From Micrasema longulum (Eukaryota; Arthropoda; Insecta; Trichoptera; Brachycentridae): a stretch of 64,000 nt of DNA. The stretch spans positions 1-64,000 of the forward strand of contig JAGVSM010002360.1 in assembly GCA_022494885.1 (NCBI GenBank), read 5' to 3'. The notes under the pieces were generated by a model. That model made no database searches. It saw only the letters and a program-made list of their open reading frames with translations, and was not told the DNA's origin. Made by a program: the position numbers and the translations under genes. Below are positions 53,746 through 64,000 of this stretch, piece by piece (positions within the stretch are counted from its first letter, which is position 1; the number at the start of each line of letters is the position of its first letter).

Positions 53746-54480
53746 TTAAAATATTGATTCCACACTAAAATGTTTTACAAGTAATTGTTTATAAGCTGAA
53801 AATTTCAATAAAAATATGTCACCTAAATCCGAATGTTTATTACCCAGCGCATGTAGACGATTCAGTACTGAATTGCTAGAATATATTGAGATATGATTGT
53901 TGCAGTGATAAAGTTGAACTAGCCTTGTCACTTTAACTGGTACTTTAAAACCAATGAGGGCCAAAATTTCAGGGCTGTCCAATACTGAATTAACGATTTT
54001 AAATAGAACTAATAAATCATTAATAGTTCTCCTGTCCCTTAATTTAATCAAATGTAATATATTTACTAAATAATCATAGTTACGAAATTTATAACGTTTT
54101 CCTAATTTAAAATTAACATATCTCAAAAACTTATTCTGAACTCTTTCTATGGTAATTTGGTGAGAGGCATAATAAAGGCTCCATATTGTAGAATGAACTC
54201 CAAGATGCTTCTCACCAAGGAGGTGTATACAATTTTTAAAGTGTTTATATTTTTAAAGTCCTTAGTGATGCGCAAAATAAACCCAAGCGTCTTCAAAGAT
54301 CTACTACTAATATCATTAATGTGACTGATAAAAGACAATTATTGATCAAAAATCCCACCCAAATCCCGCATCTCAGTAACTGAATCCAATGCAGTGTTAC
54401 CGATTGAGTTGTCAAATAAAATAGGATTTTTTATCCTGAAAAATCTCATGAAATTGCATTTTTTTATATGCAATTGAATT
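53746..54480 (-). mobile_element. LINE ORF2 fragment, minus strand
   Basis: From ~54420 down: VTEMRDLGG, LSFISHINDISSRSLKTLG, IVYTSLVRSILEF, then MRYVNFKLGK, RRTINDLLVLFKIVN and NSVLNRLHALGNKH. It covers the post-palm and thumb region of a LINE RT, with a stop and frameshifts near 54130-54150 and 54340. Closely related to 24766-25605. Confidence 0.85.
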
Positions 54481-55477
54481 ATTATTGAATTATTTTATTG
54501 CAATTATTGTTCATTGTGATCGCTCAAATGCTTAGCATGTTTTTAAGCACGTTGTTAGTTATTTGTGATTGAGCTACTGGGAAATAAATAAATGATAAAA
54601 CTCTTTGGGGGATATTACGATAAATGTTATCGTGTTTCGATAAGTTACCCATTGGCCACATTCCCTATGGAGAAGTTTTCACTTCGGCAAACGATAAATA
54701 AAATAAAAGGAAAACAATGTTTGTCGGGTCGTTAGAACTTCAACGGACAAATTAATAACGTTGGGATGAAAGACGTAATTGGCTTCTATCATCGTGTTAT
54801 TCATAGAACTTAACACAGAGGAAGTGGCTGACAAGTTTGATGAATTAGTGTTTGGACTAGGGTGTAACCAGAGGTACGTCTGGAAGATGCTGGAAGATCT
54901 AAATTTGTTAAAACAGAATAGACAGAAATATGGAAGTCTAGATATTTATATTTTTTAAAAAAATGTTTTGATAAATATATTTTTTTTAAAAAGCCGGATT
55001 TTTTTTTATTTTGAGTCCGTTTTCGCCGTCTGCCCTTTGTACTTCAACGTCGAAACTTGGTTGAATGATGAAAAAATATCACGGTATTAGGTCGAGTAAC
55101 TTCGAGTAATCCCATGGGGAGTGCTGTATGCGGAGGTGATTATCGGAAGAAACACGCGATACTCTTTTATAGAGATGCGGTGATGCTAACTCTATCACTT
55201 ACTAATATATTTATCACTGAAGGATTACTATTACACATGAAACAATTGAAAGATTCCGAATTCAAATACAGGAAAATTTAGTTATATGGTGACGGTATCT
55301 ACCTACTGTCTACAAAAGATTCTCTTCGGACATCTATCTCCCTTTGTTAACCATGGAGTTGATACAGTGCTTTATTTATTTAGTTTTTTATTGATTACTT
55401 CTTGGCATGAACACTTGACAAACTTACTACTATGCTCTATTTTTTGTAAATTTATTGATTTCATTTTAACTTTGCTG
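54481..55477. other. Unassigned DNA
   Basis: 54915-54950 has a short family A block (ATATGGAAGTCTAGATATTT). The rest is unassigned. The frame 55286-55516 ends in the repeat array below and has no domain. Confidence 0.4.
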
Positions 55478-55859
55478 GAATTCCACCCGTCCATGCGCTT
55501 TGTAGCTGCACGATGATTGGTTATCTAGCTTTCATATATCAACTTTAAAATACCTAAATTTTGTAAATGAGGTCTAGAATTCCAATCGTCTATGCGCTTA
55601 GTAGCTGCAAAACGTGTTTTAATCTTACTCCTTTTTACTATTCATATTATCATTTTTTTTTAGTATCATTAATACACTAAATTTATTGGTCAACTTTTAA
55701 AATGTGTAAATGGGGGCTAAATTTCTAACTGTCTATGCGATCTGTAACTGCAAGACGTCCTGTAATCTAGCTCCTATCTGTTATATTTTTTTATTGATCT
55801 TAATTGAAAACGAGGAACTAGAATCCCAACCGTCCATGCGCTCTGTAGCTGCAAGACGT
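55478..55859. repeat. Minisatellite-like array with ~38-bp core
   Basis: Four cores of the type GAATTCCAACCGTCCATGCG + CTCTGTAGCTGCAAGACGT at 55478-55515, 55577-55615, 55719-55757 and 55821-55859 (spacing 99, 142 and 102 bp). Cores are better conserved than the AT-rich spacers. The frame 55710-55898 crosses them and is not a gene. Confidence 0.65.
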
Positions 55860-56059
55860 ACTGGGATATTTATTAATTGTACAGCGCTCTTGAGGTGATT
55901 CTTACAAAAATGGGACTATTTAAATTATCCAACTATATATTTATATATATATATATATATACATAGATATATATACATAGAACAAACTATGGCCTAAATT
56001 CTCCAATGACCCGCCTTTGTCGTATTGTTAACTCGAGACAAGATCTGGACTTTTTTGAT
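55860..56059. repeat. AT microsatellite and flank
   Basis: Alternating TA tract at about 55932-55962, followed by a short TACATAGATATATA motif. Otherwise unassigned. Confidence 0.5.
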
Positions 56060-56962
56060 CTGAAATTAAATATTAAGGTGTAATGTTGGATTCAAAACTT
56101 ACATTTCACCAAAACGCTAAGATGGTAATAAATAAGATTGCAAAAAATATCAATTTTGGGAAGGATCAGAAGATTTATTGATAAGGACTCCTGCAAAACT
56201 ATTTACAAAGCAATTATTGAACCACACGTTAACTACTGTAGTAGCATTTTATTTTTTATCAAACAAAGAAAACATAGATAAACTAACTGTATTACAAAAT
56301 AAAGCCTTTAGAATCATTTTGAAAAAAAACAGATATACGAGGGTTAAGTCGATGGTAAATGAAATAAAATTATTAACATATAAACAAAGAATATTTTACA
56401 ATACAATGATATTTGTTCATAAAATTATAAACTCTAATAAAAAAAACAGAATTTTAGAAAAAAATTGATCGGAACCAACATGAACACGATCACAATACTA
56501 GAGAAAAGAACAAAATTAGACTTCCATTTAGGGAAAAGGCAAAGTCACAAAATTCAATTTTATTTAAAGCAATTAAAAAGTATTACAAAATGGAAAAAAA
56601 TATATTTATGAAGAAAAAAACATATCAAAATTTAAAATAATGGTCAAGACATATGTGATAAACAATTTATAAATTAAATATATTTTCAATGTTATTATTA
56701 GAACACACATAACAATATGTATGATATGTGTGCCCTACTTTAAGATTTAAATAATAATAAAAAAAAAAAAAGTTTACAACGATTTAAACGAGCACTAAAT
56801 AAATAGTCCAGATCTTGTCTCGATGTCCCTTATGTTTGTCAATGCTTCTTTCTTTTTTTTAAAAATGTTTTAAACTATTCTTTTATTGTAATATATAAAC
56901 CTTATAAATTGTATGCATGGACAATGTCCGTTAATAAATAAATAATAATAATAATAATAATA
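56060..56962 (+). mobile_element. LINE ORF2 fragment and 3' UTR
   Basis: The frame from ~56170 gives LNHTLTTVVAFYFLSNKENI, DKLTVLQNKAFRIILKKNRY and IFYNTMIFVHKII, then out of frame HEHDHNTREKNKIRLPFREK. The 3' UTR includes AGAACACACATAACAATATG. A second LINE tail (GGACAATGTCCGTTAATAAA then (TAA)n, 56925-56962) shows that two 3' ends lie in tandem, with the boundary near 56760. Confidence 0.75.
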
Positions 56963-56963
56963 A

Positions 56964-57240
56964 TGAGCGTCTCGAGGATGCGACGGTGGACCTGGCTTGG
57001 ACACGTGCTGCGCATGCCTCAAGAGAACCTGAACAAGTCGCCTGTTCTTAAAACCTGCGGGCTCACGCCGTCCTGGAAGGCCGTCGATGATGATCTTTCG
57101 ACTCTATTCGGCAGAACTAAGGGGCGCTGGCTTAACGTGGGAGGAGGCGAGAGTGCTGGCTGGCGATAGGGTCTTCTGATAATGTCCGCATGCTGTTCTT
57201 AGAAGCTGATGTGGAAAAGATGAAGAAAGAAGAATAATAA
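56964..57240 (+). mobile_element. LINE ORF2 end (WLGHVLRM type)
   Basis: MRRWTWLGHVLRMPQENLNK, then a LTWEEARVLAGDR block after a frameshift near 57120. Both are standard near the end of RTE/CR1-group ORF2. Decayed. Confidence 0.65.
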
Positions 57241-57270
57241 CATGTGTTTTCTCTCTCTGTGCACGTGCAT

Positions 57271-57309
57271 AAAATGGGTATATATATATATATATATATA
57301 TACCCATTT
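57271..57309. repeat. Perfect AT hairpin
   Basis: ATGGGTATATAT... mirrored by ...ATATATACCCAT around an (AT)n tract: a self-complementary cruciform-prone site. Confidence 0.7.
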
Positions 57310-57690
57310 ATGATGGAACATCGATTATACCATTTAGTATGCCGAACATATATATGGAGTCAATATTAGTTCTACGTTTTTCTAGACTAGAAATATTTAA
57401 CATTGACTCTATTTCAGCATAAAAATAATTATCTCTCTCTAGTCCAAGCATCCACGCTATTTTTCAAAGCAAGCGATGTTGGACTGATTCAATGTGATTT
57501 ATGCGATTGACATAGAATGGAGACCAGACCACTGAGGCATATTCTAGAAGAGGGCGAACAGTTGAGCAATAAAGAATTTTGATTGTACGGACATTAGTAA
57601 AATCAGAGGATATTCTGTTAATGAAGCCAAGTAATTTCAGTGATTTATTTACTGTATTATCTATATGCTCGTTGTATGTTTATTATTGGG
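57310..57690 (-). mobile_element. LINE ORF2 fragment, minus strand
   Basis: Minus strand: TVNKSLKLLGFINRISSDFT, then KILYCSTVRPLLEYASVVWS, PFYVNRINHIESVQHRLL and MLNISSLEKRRT. Same lineage as 31600-32300. An in-frame stop lies near 57470. Confidence 0.75.
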
Positions 57691-57850
57691 GGCTGCTGCG
57701 TCCGTTCTTGGATGACAATGTTAGTTATAAAATCGAACCATCTTATACCTAATTTTCTTCTCAAGCACTTACTCTGAAAACTAAGAATTTTGCTGTTCTG
57801 AGCTTTGGTAAGGTGCCAAGATTCGCACCCATAAAGAAGTACTGACATTA
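57657..57850 (-). mobile_element. LINE ORF2 fragment (LYGCESW type)
   Basis: SVLLYGCESWHLTKAQNSKI, then KCLRRKLGIRWFDFITN. This YGxExWxxT / LRRxLxIxWxD order is typical of the ORF2 region after the palm. Separate from the overlapping neighbour. Confidence 0.7.
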
Positions 57851-58001
57851 TACAAGAGTTAAATAATCAGCATTATTAAAAAAACAATATTACCACTAAA
57901 TTTATTTTTTTTAATTAGTCACGAGAATATTTTTGTATTTCGAATATAATTCATAATTTAATACCCCAAGGAATATTTATTACTATTTTTACTATGTACA
58001 T

Positions 58002-58605
58002 TAGAGTGGGCCGATGATGTATGAAGTTTTTTATTTTTTTAGACATCAAAGTGAAAGGGGTCTAAAAAGTTGCATTTTGGATCACGTTGAACGTAAAAAT
58101 TATTTTAAAAAATTATTCCATGCTACTTTTGGCCATCATCCGAGGTTTGAAGTTTATCTAAACATTTTGTTAATTATCAATGTTGACAATTTTTTTTTTA
58201 GTAAAGATATAACTTAATAACATTACAAAAAAACTACTGAAATGTAAAAAGTTAACACTCCGCGGAACTGATTCCGTTGACCGCCTGACGAAAACAATGG
58301 CTCATTAAAACAATGCTATCCATTTATTACAAAACAAAATGCAACTTACGCCCTAAGACGCTTATTTAATAAAGTTTAATGCACATTATAAAATTTAATT
58401 GGACCGATTTTCTTACTTAAATACGAAATGACAGCCGGTTTAGCGCAAAAAATCTATTTTTTCGAATACTTCAATTTCTAGTGGAGGGCCAAAAGTAGTA
58501 TCGAATATTTTTTTTGATATTTTTTGCATTTTGAGTAATCCAAAAAGCATCCTTTTAAACCCCTTTCTTTTCGAAATTCGGAAAAAAAAATATCGACCCA
58601 CCCTA
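58002..58605. mobile_element. hAT-type miniature element, copy 3 (604 bp)
   Basis: Begins TAGAGTGGGCCGATGATGTA and ends TATCGACCCACCCTA, flanked by ATGTACAT (57994-58001) and ATGCACAT (58606-58613), 7 of 8 matching. Family of 7102-7600 and 10264-10912. The frames 58014-58217 and 58531-58743 are artefacts. Confidence 0.8.
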
Positions 58606-58613
58606 ATGCACAT

Positions 58614-59014
58614 ATATCTAGTTCATTTTAACCGAAGATCAATAAATGCTTTTATTACAAGTACATATCGCTGCGATCGTTATATTGTTTTAGCTTCGAA
58701 TAATATAAATGAAAATTGTGTCTACGCCACTTATATCGATTAGATAAAAAGGTACCATTAGCAGAACAAAGCTTCCCGGGGTTTTGATTAAAGGAATCGA
58801 TAAAAATATCCTCGACGAAGTGCGTACGATAAAATACTTGTAATGAGAAACGGGGGCAGATTTTCAGGATAATAATTATTTGTATTTTTCCTTATTATCT
58901 TGATTTTCTCTCGCGTGCTTGGGAAAACTGGCATATAATGTGTTCCGGGCTCAAGTGATCAACCATTGTCATGAAAATACATAAAAGATATCAACAAAAA
59001 GCTTCAAAAGAGGG
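58614..59014. other. Unassigned DNA
   Basis: No gene or repeat partner recognised. Confidence 0.4.
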
Positions 59015-60158
59015 ATGTTGAGTACTGAATTTACATTCTCTATACTGGCAACTGACTTCAAAGCGGCATATGACAGTATCAAGAGGTCGAAACTGTACGA
59101 GGCAATGATGGAATTGGGGATTCCTAAAAAGCTAATGAGACTCACTAAGATGACAATGTCTAAAACACAATGCTTGGTGAAGGTTCAAAACAGAAAGTCA
59201 GATCCATTCCAGACGTACAACGGCCTAAAGCAAGGTGATGCACTGGCATGCCTGTTGTTTAATATTGCTCTTGAAAAATCAAATCAAAAAGAGATGCAGA
59301 AGTAGAAACAACAGGAACTATTTTTAGAAAGACCACCCAGATATTAGCCTATGCAGATGACCTAGACGTAATCTCCAGAACTGTCCCGGGATTAAAAGAT
59401 GATTTCTTAAAGCTTGAAATGGCTGCAAATGACATGGGTCTTAAAATTAATACATCTAAGACTAAATATATGTTTGCAAGAAAGTCACAAATAAACTATG
59501 TACAACAGGCAATTGACGTTAGGTCACACCACATAGACAATGTCAATTACTTTAAATATTTAGGTACTAAAATGACTAATGATAGCAATTATAGTACCGA
59601 GATTAGAGCACGGATATCGGCAGCAAACAGATGTTATTATGGCTTGTTTAAACATCTGGGATCCAAATTGCTCACTAAAAAAACTAAGACCATTATTTAC
59701 AAAACTTTCCTTAGACCGGTCATTACATATGGTGCCGAATGCTGGGTTATGACTAAAAGAGATGAAAATATGGTATTAGTATTCGAAAGAAAAATATTTA
59801 GGAAGATATTTGGTGCTGTCAACCAAAATAGAGTGTGGAGGAGACGGTTTAATCATGAATTAGAGGCACTGTATGGCAAACCCAACATTGCACAATTCAT
59901 CAAAATAAGAAGATTACAATGGTTGGGCCATGTGCACAGAATGAATGATAACCGCACCCCAATAAATATTATTTATACCACTTCGGAAGGCAGACGAAGC
60001 AGAGGCAGACCAAAATTAAGATGTCTGGATAATGTGGAAAGTGACATTAGAGCGATTGGCCTGACGAACTGGGAAAAAGCCGCGGAATGCAAGGACGGGT
60101 GGAGACAAATTCTGGAGGAGGCCAGGGCCCACAACGGGCTGTAGCGCCACAGATGATG
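59015..60158 (+). pseudogene. RTE-type LINE reverse transcriptase, frameshifted
   Basis: Frame 1 (to ~59285): ATDFKAAYDSIKRSKLYEAM, then YNGLKQGDALACLLFNIALE. Frame 2 (~59290-60144): LAYADDLDVISRT with the catalytic YADD, a KYLGTKMT block, YGAECWVMTK, RRLQWLGHVHRM and RRSRGRPKLRCLDNVESDIR. These mark the RTE group. A 1-nt indel in an A-rich stretch near 59285 splits the ORF. 5'-truncated at ~59030: no endonuclease domain. The end CGCCACAGATGATGAT fits the GAT-rich RTE tail. Confidence 0.9.
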
Positions 60159-60514
60159 ATACTGGCAACTCATATAAGACTGTAAATATCCCGTTCCTAC
60201 CCAATTTCTATTTGAAATTCTTGTTCTTTTACCGTCCTGTGAGCAAGTCACATGTGAAAATTTGTCTCTCTGATAAATCTTTATCATATCTTGCGTCAGC
60301 ATATTTATCATAAGTTTAGTGTTGTATAAACAGCCCTAATTATACAATTCATCATCATATACACGATACCGGTATCCGTGCTGCAGCAATAGTAAAGTGC
60401 TCCATATAAGGAACAATCGGAAGAAGTTAAAAAGTGAGTAACAATTTCTATACAGTCCACTCAATTCTAATTCCCGCTTTTATCAGTGTACAATGCCAGA
60501 AAGGCATTGAGCTG
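60159..60514 (+). repeat. Detached (solo) BEL/Pao LTR
   Basis: Matches the complement of 30790-31175 throughout (ATACTGGCAACTCATATAAG, CACGATACCGGTAT, GAGTAACAATT, AGGCATTGAGCTGA). It lies directly after the RTE tail. No BEL internal sequence follows, so it is a solo LTR or a truncated remnant. Confidence 0.75.
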
Positions 60515-60559
60515 AACATACAGAGTCCATCTCTTACAAGTGAATAGTTATTAGATCTA

Positions 60560-60965
60560 AATTTGTTGCAATGGAGGAAAAACATTTTTGAGAAAGGAAT
60601 ATGGAAATCTAGGCATTTATAGCGCTTGTGACCAGTCATTGGCTGGTTTAAATGGCTATTTAAGACCCCGTGCAACATTCGCCATTCGAAATTGGAAAAT
60701 TGTTTTCAGGCGTAGCCTAGTTATTATATTAATTCATCTAGAATCTCACCCGCATGATAAAGGTTTCAGCTCTTTTACTTCACAAAAGTCAACAGATGGA
60801 TAAGTAGAGGAAATTAAGATGTTTAAACATAGGTCTAATGGTGAATTTTACACAGTGTGTTAAGTGGCTATTTAAACCAGCCAATGAGAGGTCATAAGCT
60901 CTGAATATGCCTTGACTTCCATATTCATTTCTCAAAAATGTTTTCGATCTAGGGAGGAAATCTAG
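60560..60965. mobile_element. Foldback family A, diverged full copy
   Basis: Left arm 60565-60700 (TGACCAGTCATTGGCTGGTT); right arm 60700-60955 (GGTTTCAGCTCTTTTACTTC, CCAGCCAATGAGAGGTCAT). Its associated tail (TTTGGACACACTCAAAACAT) follows to ~61000. The frames 60448-60986 are artefacts of the arms. Confidence 0.65.
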
Positions 60966-61254
60966 TCTGCAACCATTTGGACACACTCAAAACATTGTTG
61001 AAAAGTTATTAATAAAAAAAAAACGTTAATAATTTTTAGTTATAGGACTTATAGGATTTTTTAGATTTTTGACAATCGTGGTAATTCAAAAAATTACGTT
61101 TAATTGTTATTATATTACATAAAAAGACTACGAAGAAAGCAAAATAAAATATTAAATTTCATGTATAACCTATTTTATCTAACAGCAACTAAATAAATCT
61201 TTAAACAAACTAAAGAATCAAATATTTAATTTTGTCTATTTATACTTTAACATT

Positions 61255-61600
61255 GTTTGTATTCTATTTTTTATACAGAATAATGTTCCTCCACTGGGGT
61301 GTTCTGTGCCGAGGGAAACATTTTACAAAATGTGAAACATGCCTTAAATTAGTTATTTAACAAAATTAACATAATATATTAACAATAAAAATACGTAATT
61401 AATCTTATCAACTTAATTATCATTAACATAATGAACAATATAAACTAAATTGATCATAACAAACATAACCCATTTATACAGACCAATAGAACAAATTTCA
61501 AAAACCAGAGACTGAAATTATACAATAAACTATAGACAAAACTAAACAAATGACTCAGACAATCTTTACAAGAGGTGTTTAAAATATTATCATTAACAGT
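61255..61600 (-). mobile_element. LINE family C 3' UTR, minus strand
   Basis: GTGCCGAGGGAAACATTTTA is the complement of the family C block, followed by AT-rich sequence similar to 34270-34440. The tail side is near 61260. Confidence 0.65.
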
Positions 61601-62015
61601 AGAATATAAATTTTAAAAGTAAAAATATTTTGTTAAATGTATTTAACCCGCAAGAGTTTTTAAATATAATTATTAATATTTTTAAAAATATAAAAAAGCA
61701 TTATTTTTTTTTTTACTGGACAGTATTCCATTGACATTTTTTTACTTTGTAATGTTAAAAAAGTGATATTTCCTTATTCTGACATTTCTGTGACTTTTCT
61801 AAGGGTGAAAATCAAAATTAATTGGCACCTTACACCCAGCTTGACAACTTGGTTACTTGGCGTCAGCTAAAATGCACCAAAAGAACCTACGTTCGCGGTC
61901 TCATAGGAAGTTAAAGGCTTTGAAGTCGCGTTAAGCTTACTTGAAAAGATCCGGCGATGCATAAGTTAAACCGCTTCCACGTGGAGTGCGTTTAGATGGA
62001 TTTCTTAAGACCCTT
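61601..62015. other. Unassigned DNA
   Basis: No gene or repeat partner recognised. Confidence 0.4.
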
Positions 62016-62261
62016 TCAGCCCGAGTGTTCATTCCTATGCACGAATTTCAAAGTTTTTTTTACTGTCGTACCTAGCAAAATTCGAAAGCGTGAATTTATT
62101 TTTTTAATATATTTCAATATCGGCCCATCCTGTTGTACACTCTTTCTGAAAATGGCTTTCGTTTTGGATAACTTAATATGTTCATCCATCGGGAAATTTC
62201 TCTGAGCAAACTTCGTACGTGTTTTTGGAATGAAATAATTCAAATTACAGGAAAAATGCAA
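62016..62261 (-). mobile_element. LINE family M ORF2 end, minus strand
   Basis: NYFIPKTRTKFAQRNF and DEHIKLSKTKAIFRKSVQQ parallel the copy at 51390-51600. About 25 residues between these blocks are missing here. Confidence 0.7.
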
Positions 62262-62274
62262 TAAAAGAAACTAA

Positions 62275-62600
62275 ACAACAAACAAACTATCGCGCCGTTT
62301 CCCCGTAAGAGTAGGCAGAGAGGATAGAACGCCACATCACTCTATCTTTGCATACAGATGTCGCTTTTTCTACATTCATACATCTTCTCATGCACGCGCG
62401 CTGATTATTCCGACTTTTGACATGTCCATCTTCAAGTATTTGTTGGATTTGGTCATGCCTCAGTCTTCCTCCATTTCTGCATCCATCAACATTCGCATTG
62501 TAAATATTCTTAGCCGTTTTTTCGCTGCCCATTCGCTCTACATGTCCAAACCAGCGCAGAGCTCCTTTCTTGATTTGGTCGATAATGCTTGTCTCGCCCT
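62275..62600 (-). mobile_element. RTE-type LINE ORF2 C-terminus
   Basis: From ~62565 down to 62287: ALRWFGHVERMGSEKT, then DGCRNGGRLRHDQIQQILED, NNQRACMRRCMNVEKA and WRSILSAYSYG, the well-known last ~90 residues of an insect RTE-type ORF2. The frame is open to the stop. Confidence 0.85.
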
Positions 62601-62604
62601 TACA

Positions 62605-63290
62605 TAATGCTTACATGCTCTTATTGTCAATGGTACCAATATTCAATACAGGAAATCCGTAAAAAATCTAGGAGTACAAATGGATGAACATCTCTGCTGG
62701 CGAGCTCATACTAATGAATTAAGCTGCAAAATATTTTTCAGTCTACACTCACTTAGAAGGTTGCAAAAATTCTTACCCATTAATACTAAATGCATCCTTG
62801 TACAAGCATTACTACTGCCCATTCTAGATTACGCAGATGTTTCCATGACTGATTTAAGCTGTGAGCAACTCGATAAACTTGAACGACTTCAGAATACATG
62901 TATAAGGTACATTTTTGGTCTTAGGAAATATGACCACATTTCTGATTATCGTAGGCAACTGAAATGGCTCAAAATTAGACAGCGGAGAGACTATCACTCC
63001 CTCTCACTTCTGTTCACTGTACTTCATAGTCCTAACGCTCCTATATACCTGCGTGACAATTTTCAACGCTTATCAGTTCATGGTTTACCTCTTCGTTCTA
63101 ATTCTCAAGGAACTCTCTTTATATACATCTACAATTCCTCTTTCTTTCTAACTCATAAAATGTCCATGCGGCTCGACTGTGGAATCATCTCCCATCCACC
63201 ATCAAAGATGTTACTACATTATCTCTGTTTAAATCACGTCTGAAGAAACATCTCCTTTCTCTTCCTTAATCTCTCCTCCTTTCCTTTTTT
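62605..63290 (+). mobile_element. LINE ORF2 C-terminal half
   Basis: From ~62605: SVKNLGVQMDEHLCWRAH, LSCKIFFSLHSLRRLQKFLP, ALLLPILDYADVSMTDL, RLQNTCIRYIFGLRKYDHIS and LKWLKIRQRRDYHSLSLLF. A frameshift near 63175 shifts the last block (LWNHLPSTIKDVTTLSLFKS) out of frame. Pyrimidine-rich 3' UTR after ~63270. Related to 38820-39190. Confidence 0.9.
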
Positions 63291-63539
63291 CCATTGAGTA
63301 ATAGTTTTGATTTAAGGTAATTTATAAACAAATATGTTTATATTATTGTTATCAAAAAGATTTTTCACTTTGTGGTATGACATTTTACACTTATTTGTTT
63401 ATAAATTTGTATAAACAAATAAGTGTGAAATATGTTTATTTCTATTTTTATATACTTTCAGCTTTTTAATTTTTTTTTTCTATTGAATATGTTTACAGAA
63501 CATATTCAATAATTATAATTATGTTTGTGCAAGCAAATT
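63291..63539. repeat. Two hairpins in AT-rich DNA
   Basis: ~63388-63428: ACACTTATTTGTTTATA mirrored by TATAAACAAATAAGTGT. ~63483-63512: TATTGAATATGTT mirrored by AACATATTCAATA. Function unknown. Confidence 0.55.
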
Positions 63540-63830
63540 ATTTTACCAAATCTTAAAAGGAACACTACCAGAAATCAAACTAGAGGATGGGTCATGGGGT
63601 CTACCACAAACTCTGAATTCGGGCAAAGAAATTTCAGGTTTCTGGGCCCCAAAATATTCAGTATGTTACTCGAACATGACTCGACAAAACCATGACTTGA
63701 ATTCAATTAAAAAAATTTGTAATAAAATGGTTACTGGATTTCGGTAGAGAAAAAGCGGAAAACTTACTCAAAAACATTCTTAAATAATAAATGGTATATT
63801 TAAATATTGTAAAGGGTCAAAGCACCAGTA
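63540..63830 (+). mobile_element. LINE 3' remnant
   Basis: RNTTRNQTRGWVMGSTTNSE, then FGQRNFRFLGPKIFSML, the TRxxx...FGxRxFxxxGPKxFxxL ending of LINE ORF2. The following sequence resembles 34700-34820. Confidence 0.6.
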
Positions 63831-64000
63831 AATGACCATGGGTTAATAAAACACAATATAATAAGAATTGCTACTTGTGTCCAGTCAAAAAACTTTTAAC
63901 ACTAGAAACTATGACAAAAGCAGTCGGCGGACACATCTTTTGGTAAGAAACAAATCTATCAGTTTTAAACTGTGAGTTGTCAAAAAGTAATAGTGCGTCT

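Noticed and set aside
55478..55859. CRISPR-like array
   Set aside because: Only four diverged cores with unequal AT-rich spacers in an animal-type genome; no cas genes. A minisatellite is the better explanation.
59973..60311. Minus-strand 112-residue frame
   Set aside because: Antisense to the RTE reverse transcriptase and running into the LTR; no signature.

Overview
This is an animal nuclear sequence, most probably from an insect, that is gene-poor and crowded with mobile elements. The evidence is a split C2H2 zinc-finger gene with GT-AG splice sites, at least three tRNA-derived SINE families, BEL/Pao and RTE-type retroelements, hAT-type and TA-target DNA elements, and AT-rich linker DNA. 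I cannot name the species. I see no CRISPR array, rRNA gene, genuine tRNA gene or operon.

Layout. 0-5.2 kb: a head-to-head pair of LINE 3' ends, two SINEs, then the one host-like gene (1789-5010). It has two exons: an N-terminal domain of 34-residue repeats, each centred on a SUMO-type VKxEP site, joined to 13 tandem C2H2 fingers; a decayed further finger lies beyond the stop. 5-25 kb: SINEs, hAT-type miniature elements with 8-bp target duplications, a TA-target miniature element inside a ~97-bp tandem array, several foldback elements of one large family (called A here), and inverted or lone copies of a repeat carrying a hammerhead-ribozyme-like core. 25-31 kb: one BEL/Pao LTR retrotransposon on the minus strand (gag, protease, RT and RNase H remnants, 5' LTR). 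It is broken by four later insertions and lacks an integrase and a 3' LTR.

31-41 kb: LINE 3' ends of several lineages, a tandem cluster of family A arms and further SINEs. 41.3-49.3 kb: a nest of inverted repeats. Outer arms of ~0.4 kb lie 7 kb apart; inside are a 2.3-kb foldback with poly-G tracts and a degenerate tandem array, and a 1.33-kb element with ~115-bp terminal inverted repeats. 49-64 kb: more LINE fragments (one split by an 867-bp hAT-type element), a second head-to-head LINE pair sharing its junction with the one at 0-0.65 kb, a minisatellite-like array, a third hAT-type miniature element, an RTE fragment beside a detached BEL LTR, and more foldbacks.

Only the zinc-finger gene looks like a working host gene. 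Everything else that resembles a protein is a 5'-truncated, frameshifted or interrupted retroelement fragment. Nesting gives a relative order of insertion in several places. Gene-poor DNA with several layers of nesting is what one expects of heterochromatin or another low-recombination region, but that is inference. Clade names for non-LTR fragments rest on recognised C-terminal motifs and are tentative unless stated.
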